64,000 nucleotides of DNA from Microbacterium sp. 4R-513 (GTDB lineage Bacteria > Actinomycetota > Actinomycetes > Actinomycetales > Microbacteriaceae): NCBI RefSeq assembly GCF_011046485.1, contig NZ_CP049256.1, forward strand, positions 1,984,001-2,048,000. Direction: 5' to 3'. Position 1 is the stretch's first letter. Each line of letters starts with the position of its first letter. The position numbers and the translations under genes are program-made. The notes below the pieces were generated by a model that searched no databases, was not told the DNA's origin, and saw only the letters and a program-made list of their open reading frames with translations. Shown here piece after piece: positions 44,682 to 53,971 of the stretch.

Positions 44682-45453
44682 GACGCCGCTCGCCCACGCG
44701 GCCGCGAGGGGCCGCCGTGCCGGGCAGATCGGCGCCCCTCCAGCGACGATCCACCGCAGTGGCGCGGCGGTGCTCGCGCACGAGCCACAGCACATCGCGC
44801 CCGAACGACTCGAGGAGCAGGGCGAGACCCACGGCGGTCGCGGCGTAGTCCACCCAACGCGGGAAGGCTCCTGACACCGCGACGACCAGCGCGATCCCGG
44901 CGACGGCCGTCACGACCTTCCGCCAGTACCTCGGCGGGAGGATCGTGTTCATCCACGGCCAGACCAGGCCCGCCGCGGCGAAGGCGTAACGGAGGGCTCC
45001 GATCGTGACGACCCACCACCCGAGTTCCGGGGCGACGGCGAGGCTCAACACGAGCAGCAGGAACGCGTCGACCTCCATGTCGAATCGCGCGCCGAGCTCG
45101 CTCGTGCTCCCCGTCCGCCGGGCGACCCAGCCGTCGACCGCGTCGAGTGCGAGCGCCGGCGCCGCGAGACAGACCAGCAGGGCAGGCGGCACCGGCTCCC
45201 ACAACGCCGTCGCGACGAGGGCCGTCACGAGGGCGACCAGGGTGGACCGCGTCAGCGTGACGGCATTCGCCGGCCCGAAGCGCTCCAGGCCGCTGCGGCG
45301 CAACCCCCTCGTCAGGAGCACGGTCGTCGCGAGAAGGTAGGCGATACCGGCAAACCAACCGAGGGGCGACAGATGACCCGTGAGGGCGATCACGACAAGG
45401 CCGACGACGCCGCCGGCCACAGACCACAGTGGAGCGAGCTGAACCTTTCCCAT
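44644..45453 (-). CDS. CDP-alcohol phosphatidyltransferase-family membrane enzyme
   Basis: 269 residues with about six membrane helices. The catalytic signature D-x2-D-G-x2-A-R-x8-G-x3-D-x3-D is complete in DAVDGWVARRTGSTSELG followed by ARFDMEVDAF, near residues 105-130. Such enzymes join a CDP-activated lipid or alcohol to a second hydroxyl. It is divergent from the dehydrogenase-led operon across 83 bases. ATG at 45453 was preferred because the longer frame adds residues lacking homology. Its product may feed the same envelope pathway as the operon beside it. Confidence 0.88.
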   Translation of the reverse strand: MGKVQLAPLWSVAGGVVGLVVIALTGHLSPLGWFAGIAYLLATTVLLTRGLRRSGLERFGPANAVTLTRSTLVALVTALVATALWEPVPPALLVCLAAPALALDAVDGWVARRTGSTSELGARFDMEVDAFLLLVLSLAVAPELGWWVVTIGALRYAFAAAGLVWPWMNTILPPRYWRKVVTAVAGIALVVAVSGAFPRWVDYAATAVGLALLLESFGRDVLWLVREHRRATAVDRRWRGADLPGTAAPRGRVGERRLSAGPHASAEGP

Positions 45454-45536
45454 CGCGGTGACCGTTCTCCCTTCGTGGGTACAAGTCATGACACGGATTG
45501 GACCCGCTCCGCAGTTCACTTGCGGATCGGATCGAA

Positions 45537-46517
45537 ATGAGGCAGGCCACCGCGTTCTGGGTCGAAGAGCCCGGGAGAGGAGCGCTGCGCACGCAGCGCC
45601 TCGCCGAGCCGCGCCGCGGAGAAGTGCTCGTGCGCACGATCTACACGGGCATCAGCCGAGGCACGGAATCGGTCGTGTTCCGCGGCGAGGTGCCGCCCAG
45701 CGAGCACACCCGCATGCGGGCGCCTTTCCAGAGCGGGGACTTCCCCGCGCCGGTCGAGTACGGGTATCTCAACGTCGGAGTCGTGGAGGACGGGCCCCAT
45801 GCGCTCGTCGGACGCACCGTCTTCACGCTCTTCCCCCACCAGTCGGCGTTCGTGGTCCCCGAGTCCGCCGTCTCGATCGTTCCGCCCGACATCCCCGCCC
45901 GGCGCGCGGTGCTCGCCGGCGCCGTCGAGACCGCCGTCAATGTGCTGTGGGATGCCGCGCCCCTCGTCGGCGACCGGATCGCCGTCATCGGAGCCGGCAT
46001 GATCGGATGCGCGGTCGCGCGGCTCGCGCGCGGGCTGCCCGGCGTCGATGTCGCCGTCGTCGACGTCGACCCCGAGAAGGCGGCGGTGTGCAAGAGCCTG
46101 GGCGTGCGGTTCGCCCATCCCGATCACGCGCCGGACGAGCGCGACCTCGTGATCGACACGAGCGGCTCGCAGGCGGGGCTGCAGCTCGCCCTCGGCCTCG
46201 CGGCGACGGAGGGTGAGGTGATCGAGGCGAGCTGGTTCGGCGACCGATCCGTCACGATCGATCTCGGGGGCGCTTTCCACTCGCGCCGTCTATCGATCCG
46301 CTCCAGCCAGGTGGGCATGGTGGCCCCACGGCGCCGCGGAACCCGCACCCTCGCCGACCGGATGGCCCTCGCGGTGCTGCTGCTGCGCGATCCCGCGTTC
46401 GACGCGCTGCTGACGGGCGACTCGTCGTGGCGCGACCTGCCCCGGATCATGGCGGGGATCGCGGACGGGTCCACGCCGGGACTGTGTCACACGATCGACT
46501 GGAGGGACGCGGCATGA
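45537..46517 (+). CDS. Zinc-less MDR-family dehydrogenase (BchC-like)
   Basis: 326 residues of the medium-chain dehydrogenase superfamily. NAD(P)-binding loop [37 protein letters not shown] is intact. In the N-terminal domain the usual zinc Cys and GHE motifs are absent: the place of GICGTDLH is taken by [14 protein letters not shown], and [13 protein letters not shown] replaces GHEFIG. The same SRGTE pattern occurs in BchC-type proteins. First gene of a run of seven overlapping genes that includes a 6-PTPS homologue. ATG at 45537; a TTG farther upstream is less likely. Confidence 0.85.
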   Translation: MRQATAFWVEEPGRGALRTQRLAEPRRGEVLVRTIYTGISRGTESVVFRGEVPPSEHTRMRAPFQSGDFPAPVEYGYLNVGVVEDGPHALVGRTVFTLFPHQSAFVVPESAVSIVPPDIPARRAVLAGAVETAVNVLWDAAPLVGDRIAVIGAGMIGCAVARLARGLPGVDVAVVDVDPEKAAVCKSLGVRFAHPDHAPDERDLVIDTSGSQAGLQLALGLAATEGEVIEASWFGDRSVTIDLGGAFHSRRLSIRSSQVGMVAPRRRGTRTLADRMALAVLLLRDPAFDALLTGDSSWRDLPRIMAGIADGSTPGLCHTIDWRDAA

Positions 46518-46909
46518 CCTACTCGCTGACGGTCCGCGACCACATCATGGTTGCCCACAGCTTCACGGGCGAGATGTTCGGCCCGGCGCAGCGGCTGCAC
46601 GGTGCGACGTTCGTCGTCGATGCGACGTTCCGCGCCGCCGAGCTCGACGCCGACGGAGTGGTCGTCGACATCGGACGCGCGTCCGAGGCGCTCCGAGGCA
46701 TCCTCTCGGAGCTGTCGTACCGCAATCTCGACGACGAGCCGCAGTTCCGGGGCGTCAACACCACGACCGAGCGGCTGTGCAGCGTGATCGCCGACCGCCT
46801 GGTCGACCTCGCGCGCGACGGCGGGCTCGGTGGGGCCGGACTGAACGGCATCGTCGTGACCCTGCACGAGTCGCACATCGCCTGGGCGTCGTACGAGGTG
46901 GCCCTGTGA
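46514..46909 (+). CDS. 6-pyruvoyl-tetrahydropterin synthase-fold protein lacking the catalytic residues
   Basis: 131 residues, the usual length of the 6-PTPS/QueD family. Alignment by eye to E. coli QueD: zinc His in VAH (His15) is kept and so is the first His of LHGHS (His29), but the third zinc ligand is Ala31 (LHGAT), the catalytic Cys is Ala25 (GPAQRLHG), and the catalytic Asp-His pair is Ser68-Tyr69 (ELSYRNL). The substrate-binding Glu (HES, Glu119) remains. So the fold and pterin pocket seem preserved while the chemistry of QueD or PTPS cannot occur. Overlaps both neighbours by four bases. It may bind a pterin or pyrimidine, or catalyse a different step. Confidence 0.85.
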   Translation: MTYSLTVRDHIMVAHSFTGEMFGPAQRLHGATFVVDATFRAAELDADGVVVDIGRASEALRGILSELSYRNLDDEPQFRGVNTTTERLCSVIADRLVDLARDGGLGGAGLNGIVVTLHESHIAWASYEVAL

Positions 46910-47994
46910 GCCCAGCCCGCACCGTGCACTTCGTCGTCCCCGAGGGGGTCGATGACCCCGCGCGCGTGAGCGGCGGCAACGTCTTCGACCTCCGGGTCGC
47001 CGAGGCGCTGGCGGCGCTCGGGTGGGACGTGCGGCTGACGCCGGTGACGGCGGGCGTCAGCCCCGCTGCACGCATCGTCGACGAGCCGTCGGAAGCCCCA
47101 GCGGTCGTCGTGCCGTCCGCGGCATCCGTCCTGCCCGCGCTCGACGACGGGGCGGTGGTGCTCGTCGACGGTCTCGTGGCCGGCCGGTCGGCGGGCGTCA
47201 TCGAGGCCGAGTGCCGGCGACTCCGGGTGGTCGTGCTGGCCCATATGGTGTCGGACGAGTTCCCGGATGCCGAGGCCGCCGTCGTCGAGGGGGAGCGGCG
47301 CGCCTTCGCGGCGGCGTCGCGCATCGTGACGGCCAGTGAGTGGCTGCGTCGACGTATCGTCGACTCAGGACTCGCGGACCCGGTCGCGGTGGTGGCCGCG
47401 CCGCCAGGCGTGGAGCCGGCCCCGGCAGCCGAGGGCAGCGCGAACGGCGCATCGCTCCTCTGCGTCGGCGTCGTCGCGCCGCACAAGGGCCAGGACGTGC
47501 TCGTCGACGCTCTCACGAGCCTGGACACGGACCTCGAGTGGGCCTGCACCATCGCGGGCGCCGTCGACGTCGAGCCCGCATTCGTCCAGAAGATCGAGCA
47601 CCGGGCGTCGGCCGAGGGCATCGACGGCCGCATCTCGTTCCCCGGCGTGCTCGCGGGGCGCGCGCTCGACCGGGCCTACGGCCGGGCCGACCTCGTCGTG
47701 GCGCCCTCGCGGGTCGAGAGCTACGGCATGGCCGTCGCGGATGCGCTGGGCCGCGGCATCCCGGTCCTCGCGAGCGACGTGGGCGGAATCCCCGAAGCCG
47801 CGCGGGGGAGCTCCGCCGCGATACTCGTGCCGCCCGGCGACACGGCCGCCCTCGGTGAGGCGCTCGGCCGGTGGATCGCCGACCCCGCGCTTCGCGCCCG
47901 CCTCACCGCGCGTGCTCGGAGCGAGCGCGGGCGCGGCCGACGTTGGAGCGACACCGCCGCGCGGATCGCCGAGGCCCTCGAGGGGGCGCCATGA
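46906..47994 (+). CDS. Glycosyltransferase family 4 (GT-B)
   Basis: 362 residues. N-terminal [36 protein letters not shown] is the acceptor domain with the GGN loop. C-terminal donor domain: [20 protein letters not shown], then [41 protein letters not shown], where the E-x7-E motif begins at [14 protein letters not shown] residues (here [10 protein letters not shown] with Asp in the second position). Predicted to be cytoplasmic or membrane-associated and to transfer a hexose or similar sugar. GTG overlaps the preceding stop; followed directly by the methyltransferase. Confidence 0.9.
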   Translation: MSPARTVHFVVPEGVDDPARVSGGNVFDLRVAEALAALGWDVRLTPVTAGVSPAARIVDEPSEAPAVVVPSAASVLPALDDGAVVLVDGLVAGRSAGVIEAECRRLRVVVLAHMVSDEFPDAEAAVVEGERRAFAAASRIVTASEWLRRRIVDSGLADPVAVVAAPPGVEPAPAAEGSANGASLLCVGVVAPHKGQDVLVDALTSLDTDLEWACTIAGAVDVEPAFVQKIEHRASAEGIDGRISFPGVLAGRALDRAYGRADLVVAPSRVESYGMAVADALGRGIPVLASDVGGIPEAARGSSAAILVPPGDTAALGEALGRWIADPALRARLTARARSERGRGRRWSDTAARIAEALEGAP

Positions 47995-48803
47995 CCGACG
48001 TGATCCTGGTCTCGGCGGAGTGGCTGACGATGCGTCAGGAGGCCGACGCCCGCTCGCGCTCGCGGCGGCTCGCCCGCGCGGCCGCGCGGCTCGTGGAGGG
48101 GCCCGTGGTGGTGCACGACCTCGGCAGCGGCACGGGATCGATGATGCGCTGGCTCTCGCCGTTCCTCCCCGGTCCGCAGCGGTGGGTGCTGCACGACTGG
48201 AATCCCCAGCTGCTCGCGCGAGCCGCTGCGGTGCCGGGAACCGACGCGCAGGGCAACGAGGTCGAGGTCGAGACGAGCGTCGAGCACGCCGAGCACCTGC
48301 GGCCCGACGATCTGGCCGGAGCGTCGCTCGTCACGGCATCCGCTCTCCTCGACGTCCTCACGCGCGATGAGCTCGATGCCGTCGTCGATGCGTGCGTCGC
48401 CGTCGGGGCCCCCGCCTTCTTCAGCCTCAGCGTCACCGGCCGCGTGCGGCTGGAGCCCGCCGACCCCGGTGACCGGATCTTCCAGGAGGCCTTCAACGAC
48501 CATCAGCGCCGGCTGGCGGACGATCGCCGGCTGCTCGGACCGGATGCCGCGAGCGCCGCCGCCGAGTCATTCCGGCGCGCGGGGTGGAACGTCCGGGCGG
48601 CGGGTTCCGCGTGGCGGCTGGGCGCCGACGACCGCGCGCTCACCTCAGGCTGGCTCGAGGGCTGGATCGCGGCGGGGATCGAGCAGCGTCCCGCACTCCT
48701 CGAGTGGGGGGACGAGTACCTCCTCCGCCGGATGCGCCAGCTCGCGCGAGGCGAGCTGCGCGTGATCGTCCACCACGCCGACCTCCTCGCGTATCCGACA
48801 TGA
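47991..48803 (+). CDS. Class I SAM-dependent methyltransferase
   Basis: 270 residues. Motif I VVVHDLGSGTGSMMRWLSPFLPG (SAM-binding DLGSGTG near residue 43) and motif II RWVLHDWNPQLLARA; ASLVTASALLDVLTRDELDAVVDACV contains the post-II acidic loop. The C-terminal third has no assigned motif. ATG overlaps the GT4 stop by four bases. In this cluster it could methylate a sugar, a pterin or a lipid; nothing in the sequence decides. Confidence 0.88.
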   Translation: MTDVILVSAEWLTMRQEADARSRSRRLARAAARLVEGPVVVHDLGSGTGSMMRWLSPFLPGPQRWVLHDWNPQLLARAAAVPGTDAQGNEVEVETSVEHAEHLRPDDLAGASLVTASALLDVLTRDELDAVVDACVAVGAPAFFSLSVTGRVRLEPADPGDRIFQEAFNDHQRRLADDRRLLGPDAASAAAESFRRAGWNVRAAGSAWRLGADDRALTSGWLEGWIAAGIEQRPALLEWGDEYLLRRMRQLARGELRVIVHHADLLAYPT

Positions 48804-49794
48804 CCGCGTGGGCGCAGGGCGGGCGGGCGCTTCTCGGGTCCCGGCGAGCGCGCGTGTGGGCCGAGGCGCTGCTCGGCGCCGCGATCCTCGTCGCCGTCCT
48901 GCTGCAGGTGGGGACTGAGCCTTTCCTGCGCGGGCTGGGGTCGCTCTCGCCGGCCGCGATCGCCGCCGCCCTGATCCTCGCTGCGGTCGCGACGTCGGCC
49001 GCGGCGTGGCGGTGGCGCCTCATCGCGGGAGGCCTCGGCATCCCGCTCGGTCAGCCTGGTGCCGTCGCGGCGTACTACCGCTCGCAGTTCCTCAACTCGG
49101 TGCTGCCGGGGGAGTCGTCGGAGACGTCCACCGCGCCGTCGCACACGGGCAGCAGGTCGAATCGGTCGCGAACGCGTCGCGTGCGGTCGCTGCCGAGCGC
49201 ACGGCAGGGCAGGCCGTGCAGCTCGTCCTCGCCGCCGTCGTACTGGCATCCCTCGGCGTCTGGGCATACGCTCCCGCTGTGGGCGTGATGCTCCTCGCAG
49301 TCCTCGTCGCCTGCGCCGGGGTCGTCCTCGCTGCGGCGATCAGCCGGCGTGCGCGCGCGGCTCTGCAGCGGGAGCTCGCGCACCTCCGTTCCGCGTTCGC
49401 CGGCCGGGGTGTCGTGGTCGGCGTCGTCGTCGCGTCGGCGGTCGTTGTCCTCTGCCACGTCCTCACCTTCGTCGTGGCGGCCGTCGCCGTCGGCGCTCAC
49501 GCATCGCCCGCCGGTCTCGCCGCCGTCGGTCTCATCGCCGTGATGGCGGGGTCGATCCCGTTCAACCTCGCGGGCTGGGGTCCGCGCGAGGGAGCGGCCG
49601 GCTGGGCCTTCGCGAGCGTGGGCATGGGGGCGGCCACCGGCATCGCGGCCTCGACCGCGTACGGCGTGCTGGCGCTCATCGCCGTCGCCCCGGGCGCCGC
49701 CGTGATCGCGGCATCCGCTCTGCGCCGTCGCCGCGCGGCGACCGTGGACCGCGCGCGTCCCCTCGTACTGACCGCAGAGGAGCCGTCGACATGA
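48800..49794 (+). CDS. Lysylphosphatidylglycerol synthase TM-domain (flippase-like) protein (one frameshift)
   Basis: The repaired product has about 331 residues and eight or so membrane helices. The first half reads AEALLGAAILVAVLLQVG, RWRLIAGGLGIPLGQPGAVAAYYRSQFLNSVLPG, which is the family signature. At the G5 tract 49108-49112 one G is missing; adding it continues GVVGDVHRAVAHGQQVESVANASRAVAAERTAGQ, the expected next segment (usually G-x-x-x-D-x-x-R). The rest ends NLAGWGPREGAAGWAF, another family hallmark. Members move or attach lipids at the membrane; no synthetase domain is present, so a flippase-like role is likely. Confidence 0.82.
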
Positions 49795-50525
49795 CGAGGC
49801 CCTACGTGACGCTCAGCTGCGCGATGTCGCTCGACGGCTATCTCGACAGCGCAGCGCCGCACAAGCTCCCGATGTCGAACAGCGCCGATTTCGACCGCGT
49901 CGACCAGCTCCGTGCCGACAGCGACGCGATCCTGGTCGGGGCGTCGACCCTGCGGCGCGACGACCCCCGCCTCATGGTGCGGAGCCCCGAGCGGCAGCTC
50001 GTGCGCACCGCCGCGGGACTGCCCTGCTCGCCGACCAAGGTCACGGTCACGGCGACGGGCGAGATCCCGTGCGAGGCGGCATTCTTCCGCGAGGGGGATG
50101 CCGAGAAGATCGTGTACTGCCCGCGCGAGGTCGCGCCGGGGCTCGCGGCACGGCTGGACGGCACCGCGACCGTCGTGGGACTGGGCCGCGGCGAGATGGC
50201 GATGGCGGAGGTCCTGGACGATCTCGAGGCCCGGGGGATCAGGCGGCTCATGGTCGAGGGCGGAGGGCACGTGCACACGCAGTTCCTCGTCGATCAGCTC
50301 GCTGACGAGCTGCAGCTCGTCGTCGCCCCGTTCTTCGTCGGCGAGGCGCGTGCACCGCGCTTCGTCGAGGCGGGGCGCTTCCCGTGGAACGCGAAGCACC
50401 GCGCGACCCTCGCCGAGACACGCCAGATCGGCGACGTCGTGCTGCTCCGCTATGCGCTCTCGGACCGGTTCTCGCTCGAGGGCGACGAGTCGGCGTGCGC
50501 CCGCCGTCCGCTCGCGCGGTCGTAG
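49791..50525 (+). CDS. RibD C-terminal/dihydrofolate reductase-fold reductase
   Basis: 244 residues. YVTLSCAMSLDGYLDSAAPHKLPMSN, then ADSDAILVGASTLRRDDPRLMVR (the NADPH and ribityl-site pattern of RibD-C), and RRLMVEGGGHVHTQFLVDQLADELQLVVAPFFVG. No deaminase domain. Such reductases act on 5-amino-6-ribosylaminopyrimidinone 5'-phosphate in riboflavin synthesis; the setting beside a 6-PTPS homologue suggests a related pyrimidine or pterin substrate in a separate pathway. ATG overlaps the flippase-like gene by four bases. Confidence 0.88.
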   Translation: MTRPYVTLSCAMSLDGYLDSAAPHKLPMSNSADFDRVDQLRADSDAILVGASTLRRDDPRLMVRSPERQLVRTAAGLPCSPTKVTVTATGEIPCEAAFFREGDAEKIVYCPREVAPGLAARLDGTATVVGLGRGEMAMAEVLDDLEARGIRRLMVEGGGHVHTQFLVDQLADELQLVVAPFFVGEARAPRFVEAGRFPWNAKHRATLAETRQIGDVVLLRYALSDRFSLEGDESACARRPLARS

Positions 50526-50536
50526 CGGGAGCGGGC

Positions 50537-52169
50537 GTGCGGAGCGGGTCTCGCCGGCGGGAGGTCGAACGGGGATCGCCCGCGGCGACGGTGGCGGCGT
50601 TCGCGACCATCGTCCTCGCCTCCCTTCTCCCGGGCGCGTTGAGCGCGGGGAGCCCGCGGGCGCTCCTGGGCATCCCGTTCGAAGTGGTCGCGCTCGTCCT
50701 GCTGATGATCGTGCTGCCGTGGCGGGCCGCCCGGGTCACCGTGGCGGTGCTCTTCGGGGTGGTCGTCGTCGGGGCGATCGTCGTCGGAGCGCTCGACCTG
50801 GGATTCCTGTCGACGATCGACCGACCCTTCAGCGCCGCCGACGACTGGCCTGAGGTGATCGCCGCCGGTGGCGTCGTCGCAGACGCGACAGGGCCGGCCG
50901 GCCTTCTCGCCCTCCTGGCGTTGCTCGCGGTGGTCGCCGTCGCCCTCGTAGGCGCGCTCGCGGTCGCGGCGCTCCGCGCCGGCCGCTGCGTCGCGACCAC
51001 CGGCACGGCCGGCCGCCGGGCGGCTGCCGTCGTCGCGGCGGCCTGGATCGTCGGAGCCCTGCTCGGCTCGCAGCTCGTCCCCGGCGTCCCGCTGGCATCG
51101 GCGGACTCGGCGCGGGCGATCGCCGCCACCACAGAGCAGACCGCGGAGGGCATCCGCGCGCGTCAGGTGTTCGCGCGGGAGATCCGCGCCGACGACTTCG
51201 GGCCCGGCGACGACCTGCTTGCGCGGCTGGCGGGCAAGGACGTCGTCTTCGCCTTCATCGAGAGCTACGGGCGTGTCGCCGTCGAGGGGTCGAGCTTCTC
51301 ATCGGGGGTGGACCGCGTGCTGCGGCAGGGCGGGGAGCGGCTCGCCCGCGGGGGGCTACCTGTCGCGGAGCGCCTTCCTCAGCTCTCCGACCTTCGGAGG
51401 AGTCAGCTGGCTCGCGCACTCGACCCTCCAGAGCGGCCTGTGGGTCGACTCGCCGCAGAAGTACGCGCAGCTCACGGCCACGCAGCGGTTCACCCTCGCC
51501 CACGCCTTCGCGGAGGCGGGCTGGCGGACCGTGGATGTCGTCCCGTCGAACAAGGAGCCCTGGGACGTCGCCCGCACGTTCTACCATTACGACGCGGTGC
51601 TCGACTCGCGCAATCTCGACTATCACGGGCCCCGGTTCAGCTACGCGCGGGTGCCCGACCAGTTCACGCTGCAGCAGTTCCGCGATCGCGAGCTCGCCCC
51701 CGGCCACGCCCCCGTCATGGCCGAGATCGACTTCGTCTCCTCGCACACGCCGTGGACGCCCCTTCCGAGCCTTGTTCCGTGGGACGAGCTCGGCGACGGC
51801 TCGGTGTTCCAGGCGCAGGCCGATGCCGGCGACCCGCCGGTCGTCGTCTGGCAGGACCCGGAGCGCGTGCGGAAGCTTTACGGCGAGTCGATCGAGTATT
51901 CGCTCGGCGCCGTCTTCTCGTACCTCGAGACCTACGACTCGCCGGACCTCGTGCTGGTGGTGCTGGGCGACCACCAGCCGGCGCGCATCGTCAGCGGAGA
52001 GGATGCCGACCACGACGTGCCTGTGACCGTCATCGCCAAGGACCCGGCCGTCATGGCGAGCATCGACTCGTGGGGGTGGGAGGACGGAGTGCACCCGTCG
52101 CCCGACGCACCGGTGTGGAGGATGGACGCGTTCCGCGACCGCTTCTTCACCGCCTTCAGCGGAGGGTGA
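50537..52169 (+). CDS. Membrane sulfatase/phosphoglycerol transferase-like protein (one frameshift)
   Basis: About 543 residues after repair. Four or five membrane helices in the first 200 residues (TIVLASLLPGALSAG, VALVLLMIVLPWRAARVTVAVLFGVVVVGAIVVG and others), then an extracellular alkaline-phosphatase-superfamily domain: DVVFAFIESYGRVA (metal-binding start), SAFLSSPTFGGVSWLAHSTLQ with a candidate Thr nucleophile, EIDFVSSHTPWTPLP, and LVLVVLGDHQPARIVSGE, a classic DHQP metal motif. The G6 tract at 51350-51355 has one G too many, and dropping it joins ERLARGG to GYLSRSAF. LtaS-like enzymes decorate envelope polymers. Last gene of the run; GTG at 50537 follows GGGAGCGG. Confidence 0.82.
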
Positions 52170-52221
52170 GCCGAGGCATCCCTCGACCGATCACTCGGCC
52201 GCGCGGCCGCAGCACTGCGAG

Positions 52222-53172
52222 TCAGCGGCGGAGGGTGTCGGAGGGGCGTTCGCCGTACTGGTCCGCGTACAGCTGCGCGAAGCGGCCCGCATGGACGAAG
52301 CCCCACTTGCGTGCGACGTCCCGAACGGCGACGCGGGCATCGGTGGCGTTGCGCAGGTCTTCGTGGGCGGCGCGCAGGCGCAGGCGCCGGAGATAGTGCG
52401 ACGGCGTCATGCTGAACTGCCGCTGGAAGGCCGACTGGAGCGCGCGCGTCGAGACGCCCGCAGTGATCGCGATGTCGGCGATCGAGAGTGGGTCCTGCAG
52501 ATGCTGCTCCATGTGCGAGATCGCCCGGCGCAGGGCACGCGACGTGGCCGCGGGACGGGTGGCGGTCAGATCGATGAGCGGGAAGGTGGCGAAGACCGAC
52601 GTCAGCGCCTGGTGGGCGATCTGCGAGCGGACGAGCGGGGCGTCGCGCAGGGTCGGGTCGGCGATGAGCGTCGCCTCGACGAACCGGAGGGTCTCGATCA
52701 TGAGGGCGTGGTGCTGCGAGCTGCCGTTGAGGCCTTCCAGTCGCAACGGCCCCGGCTCCCTCCCCGTGAGAGCCTGCGCCGTCCGTCGGAGGGCGTCCCC
52801 TTCGATGCGAAGGGTGCGCAGGTGCAGGCCGCTGAACTCGACGCGCAGATCCCGGCCGGGCGGCACGAGGAACGGGATGGCACCCGGGCCCGACTCCCGT
52901 CCGGCACGCCAGCGGTGACGTCCGGCGGGAGCGTGGGCGACGATGAGGTCCGGGAACGAGTCCGTGCCCGAGCGGCACGCGCCGATGAATCGGAGCGTCG
53001 CCGCCGAGAATCCCTCATCGGTGACGGCGGCGGCCTCGTACCGGAACTCCTGCGGCGGATCGGCGACGAGTGCCATCGATGTCCCGTACAGCTCGCGCAT
53101 CGAGCCGCGTGCCTCATCGACGTTCGTGCTGCGCGCGAAGCGACGCGTATAGGGCGTCTCCAGGTCGTCCAT
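52222..53172 (-). CDS. AraC-family transcriptional regulator
   Basis: 316 residues. The C-terminal 100 hold the double helix-turn-helix: AISHMEQHLQDPLSIADIAITAGVSTRALQSAFQRQFSMTPSHYLRRLRLRAAHEDLR, then VAVRDVARKWGFVHAGRFAQLYADQYGERPSDTLRR, the exact AraC pattern. The N-terminal region is a cupin-like sensor (FLVPPGRDLRVEFSGLHLRTLRI). ATG at 53172; an ATG three bases earlier is equally possible, with GGAGG immediately upstream. Lies downstream of, and in the same direction as, the small membrane protein and alcohol dehydrogenase genes, which may be its targets. Confidence 0.9.
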   Translation of the reverse strand: MDDLETPYTRRFARSTNVDEARGSMRELYGTSMALVADPPQEFRYEAAAVTDEGFSAATLRFIGACRSGTDSFPDLIVAHAPAGRHRWRAGRESGPGAIPFLVPPGRDLRVEFSGLHLRTLRIEGDALRRTAQALTGREPGPLRLEGLNGSSQHHALMIETLRFVEATLIADPTLRDAPLVRSQIAHQALTSVFATFPLIDLTATRPAATSRALRRAISHMEQHLQDPLSIADIAITAGVSTRALQSAFQRQFSMTPSHYLRRLRLRAAHEDLRNATDARVAVRDVARKWGFVHAGRFAQLYADQYGERPSDTLRR

Positions 53173-53385
53173 CATCCTCCGGATCCACCATCTCCGACGG
53201 CCGTCGCGGGAGCCGCGACACTGTCCCGTTCCCGAATGCGGCGTCCTCTGTGCGCAGGATCCCGTCTCTGCGCGCGGCCCCGCCTGTCCGGTGCGCGGCG
53301 GCGCGTCATCCTCGTCGTCCGAGCCGTATTCCGGATGGTGCATGCGGCGCCCCGGCCGGGTCGGGTGCGACCCGGCCGCGCCGCC

Positions 53386-53955
53386 TCAGAAGAGACGGGC
53401 AACCCGCCGCAGGATCGCCACGGCGCCGACGATCGAGAGCACCCACGGTCCGACCACGATGACCGGATCGAGCCACGCGTGCTTCAGGTCGGCGCGGTGG
53501 CGGCCGAACCGCGATGCCAGCGGTCGCCGTCCGCGCTCGCCGAGAACCCCCGTCTGCGTCACGGGATTGTCCGGACGCAGCGTCGCGAAGGAGCGCAGGT
53601 GCGCGCCGACGGAGTCGACGCGATCGCCGACCACGAGGAGGAGCCAGTGGGCGGCCCGGCCCTCGCTGTAGTGCGCGTATGCGAAGCGGCGAATGGCGCC
53701 CGAGACGCCGTGCAGCGGCTGAGCGGTCCCGAAGACCGGGGTCAGGCGCAGGTGCTCGATCGAGCGCTCCCGACCGTTCGGGTCGGGCTGGCTCTCGGGG
53801 AGGTCCCAGTGCGCGCCGGTCTCCTGCGGCGCGAACCGCTCCTTCGGGTACGAGGGCCGGTTCGCGGGGTCGAGATCGGCACCCCAGCCGGGGATGCGAG
53901 CCCGAAGCTCCTCGGTCGTCTCGGGAAGCGGCGGCTTGTCTGCGGTGTACGGCAT
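53386..53955 (-). CDS. Hypothetical protein with a C-terminal membrane helix
   Basis: 189 residues, MPYTADKPPLPETTEELRARIPGWGADLDPANRPSYPKERF at the start, a Tyr/His-rich middle (FAYAHYSEGRAAHWLLLVVGDRVDSVGAHLRS), and one membrane segment near the end (DPVIVVGPWVLSIVGAVAIL). The N-terminal pattern resembles uncharacterised actinobacterial membrane proteins found beside alcohol dehydrogenases. GAGAGGAAGAGCC precedes the ATG. It starts 17 bases after the stop of the dehydrogenase gene, so both are cotranscribed. Function unknown; membrane tethering of the dehydrogenase is conceivable. Confidence 0.75.
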   Translation of the reverse strand: MPYTADKPPLPETTEELRARIPGWGADLDPANRPSYPKERFAPQETGAHWDLPESQPDPNGRERSIEHLRLTPVFGTAQPLHGVSGAIRRFAYAHYSEGRAAHWLLLVVGDRVDSVGAHLRSFATLRPDNPVTQTGVLGERGRRPLASRFGRHRADLKHAWLDPVIVVGPWVLSIVGAVAILRRVARLF

Positions 53956-53971
53956 GGCTCTTCCTCTCGGA

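Noticed and set aside
46514..46909. Naming the 6-PTPS homologue queD or folate/biopterin synthase
   Set aside because: Catalytic Cys, Asp-His and one zinc His are replaced, so transfer of the family name would mislead.
52190..52215. CGGCCGCGCGGCCG palindrome between the sulfatase-like and AraC genes as a terminator
   Set aside because: Short, pure GC and without a loop or T tract; such words are common by chance at this base composition.
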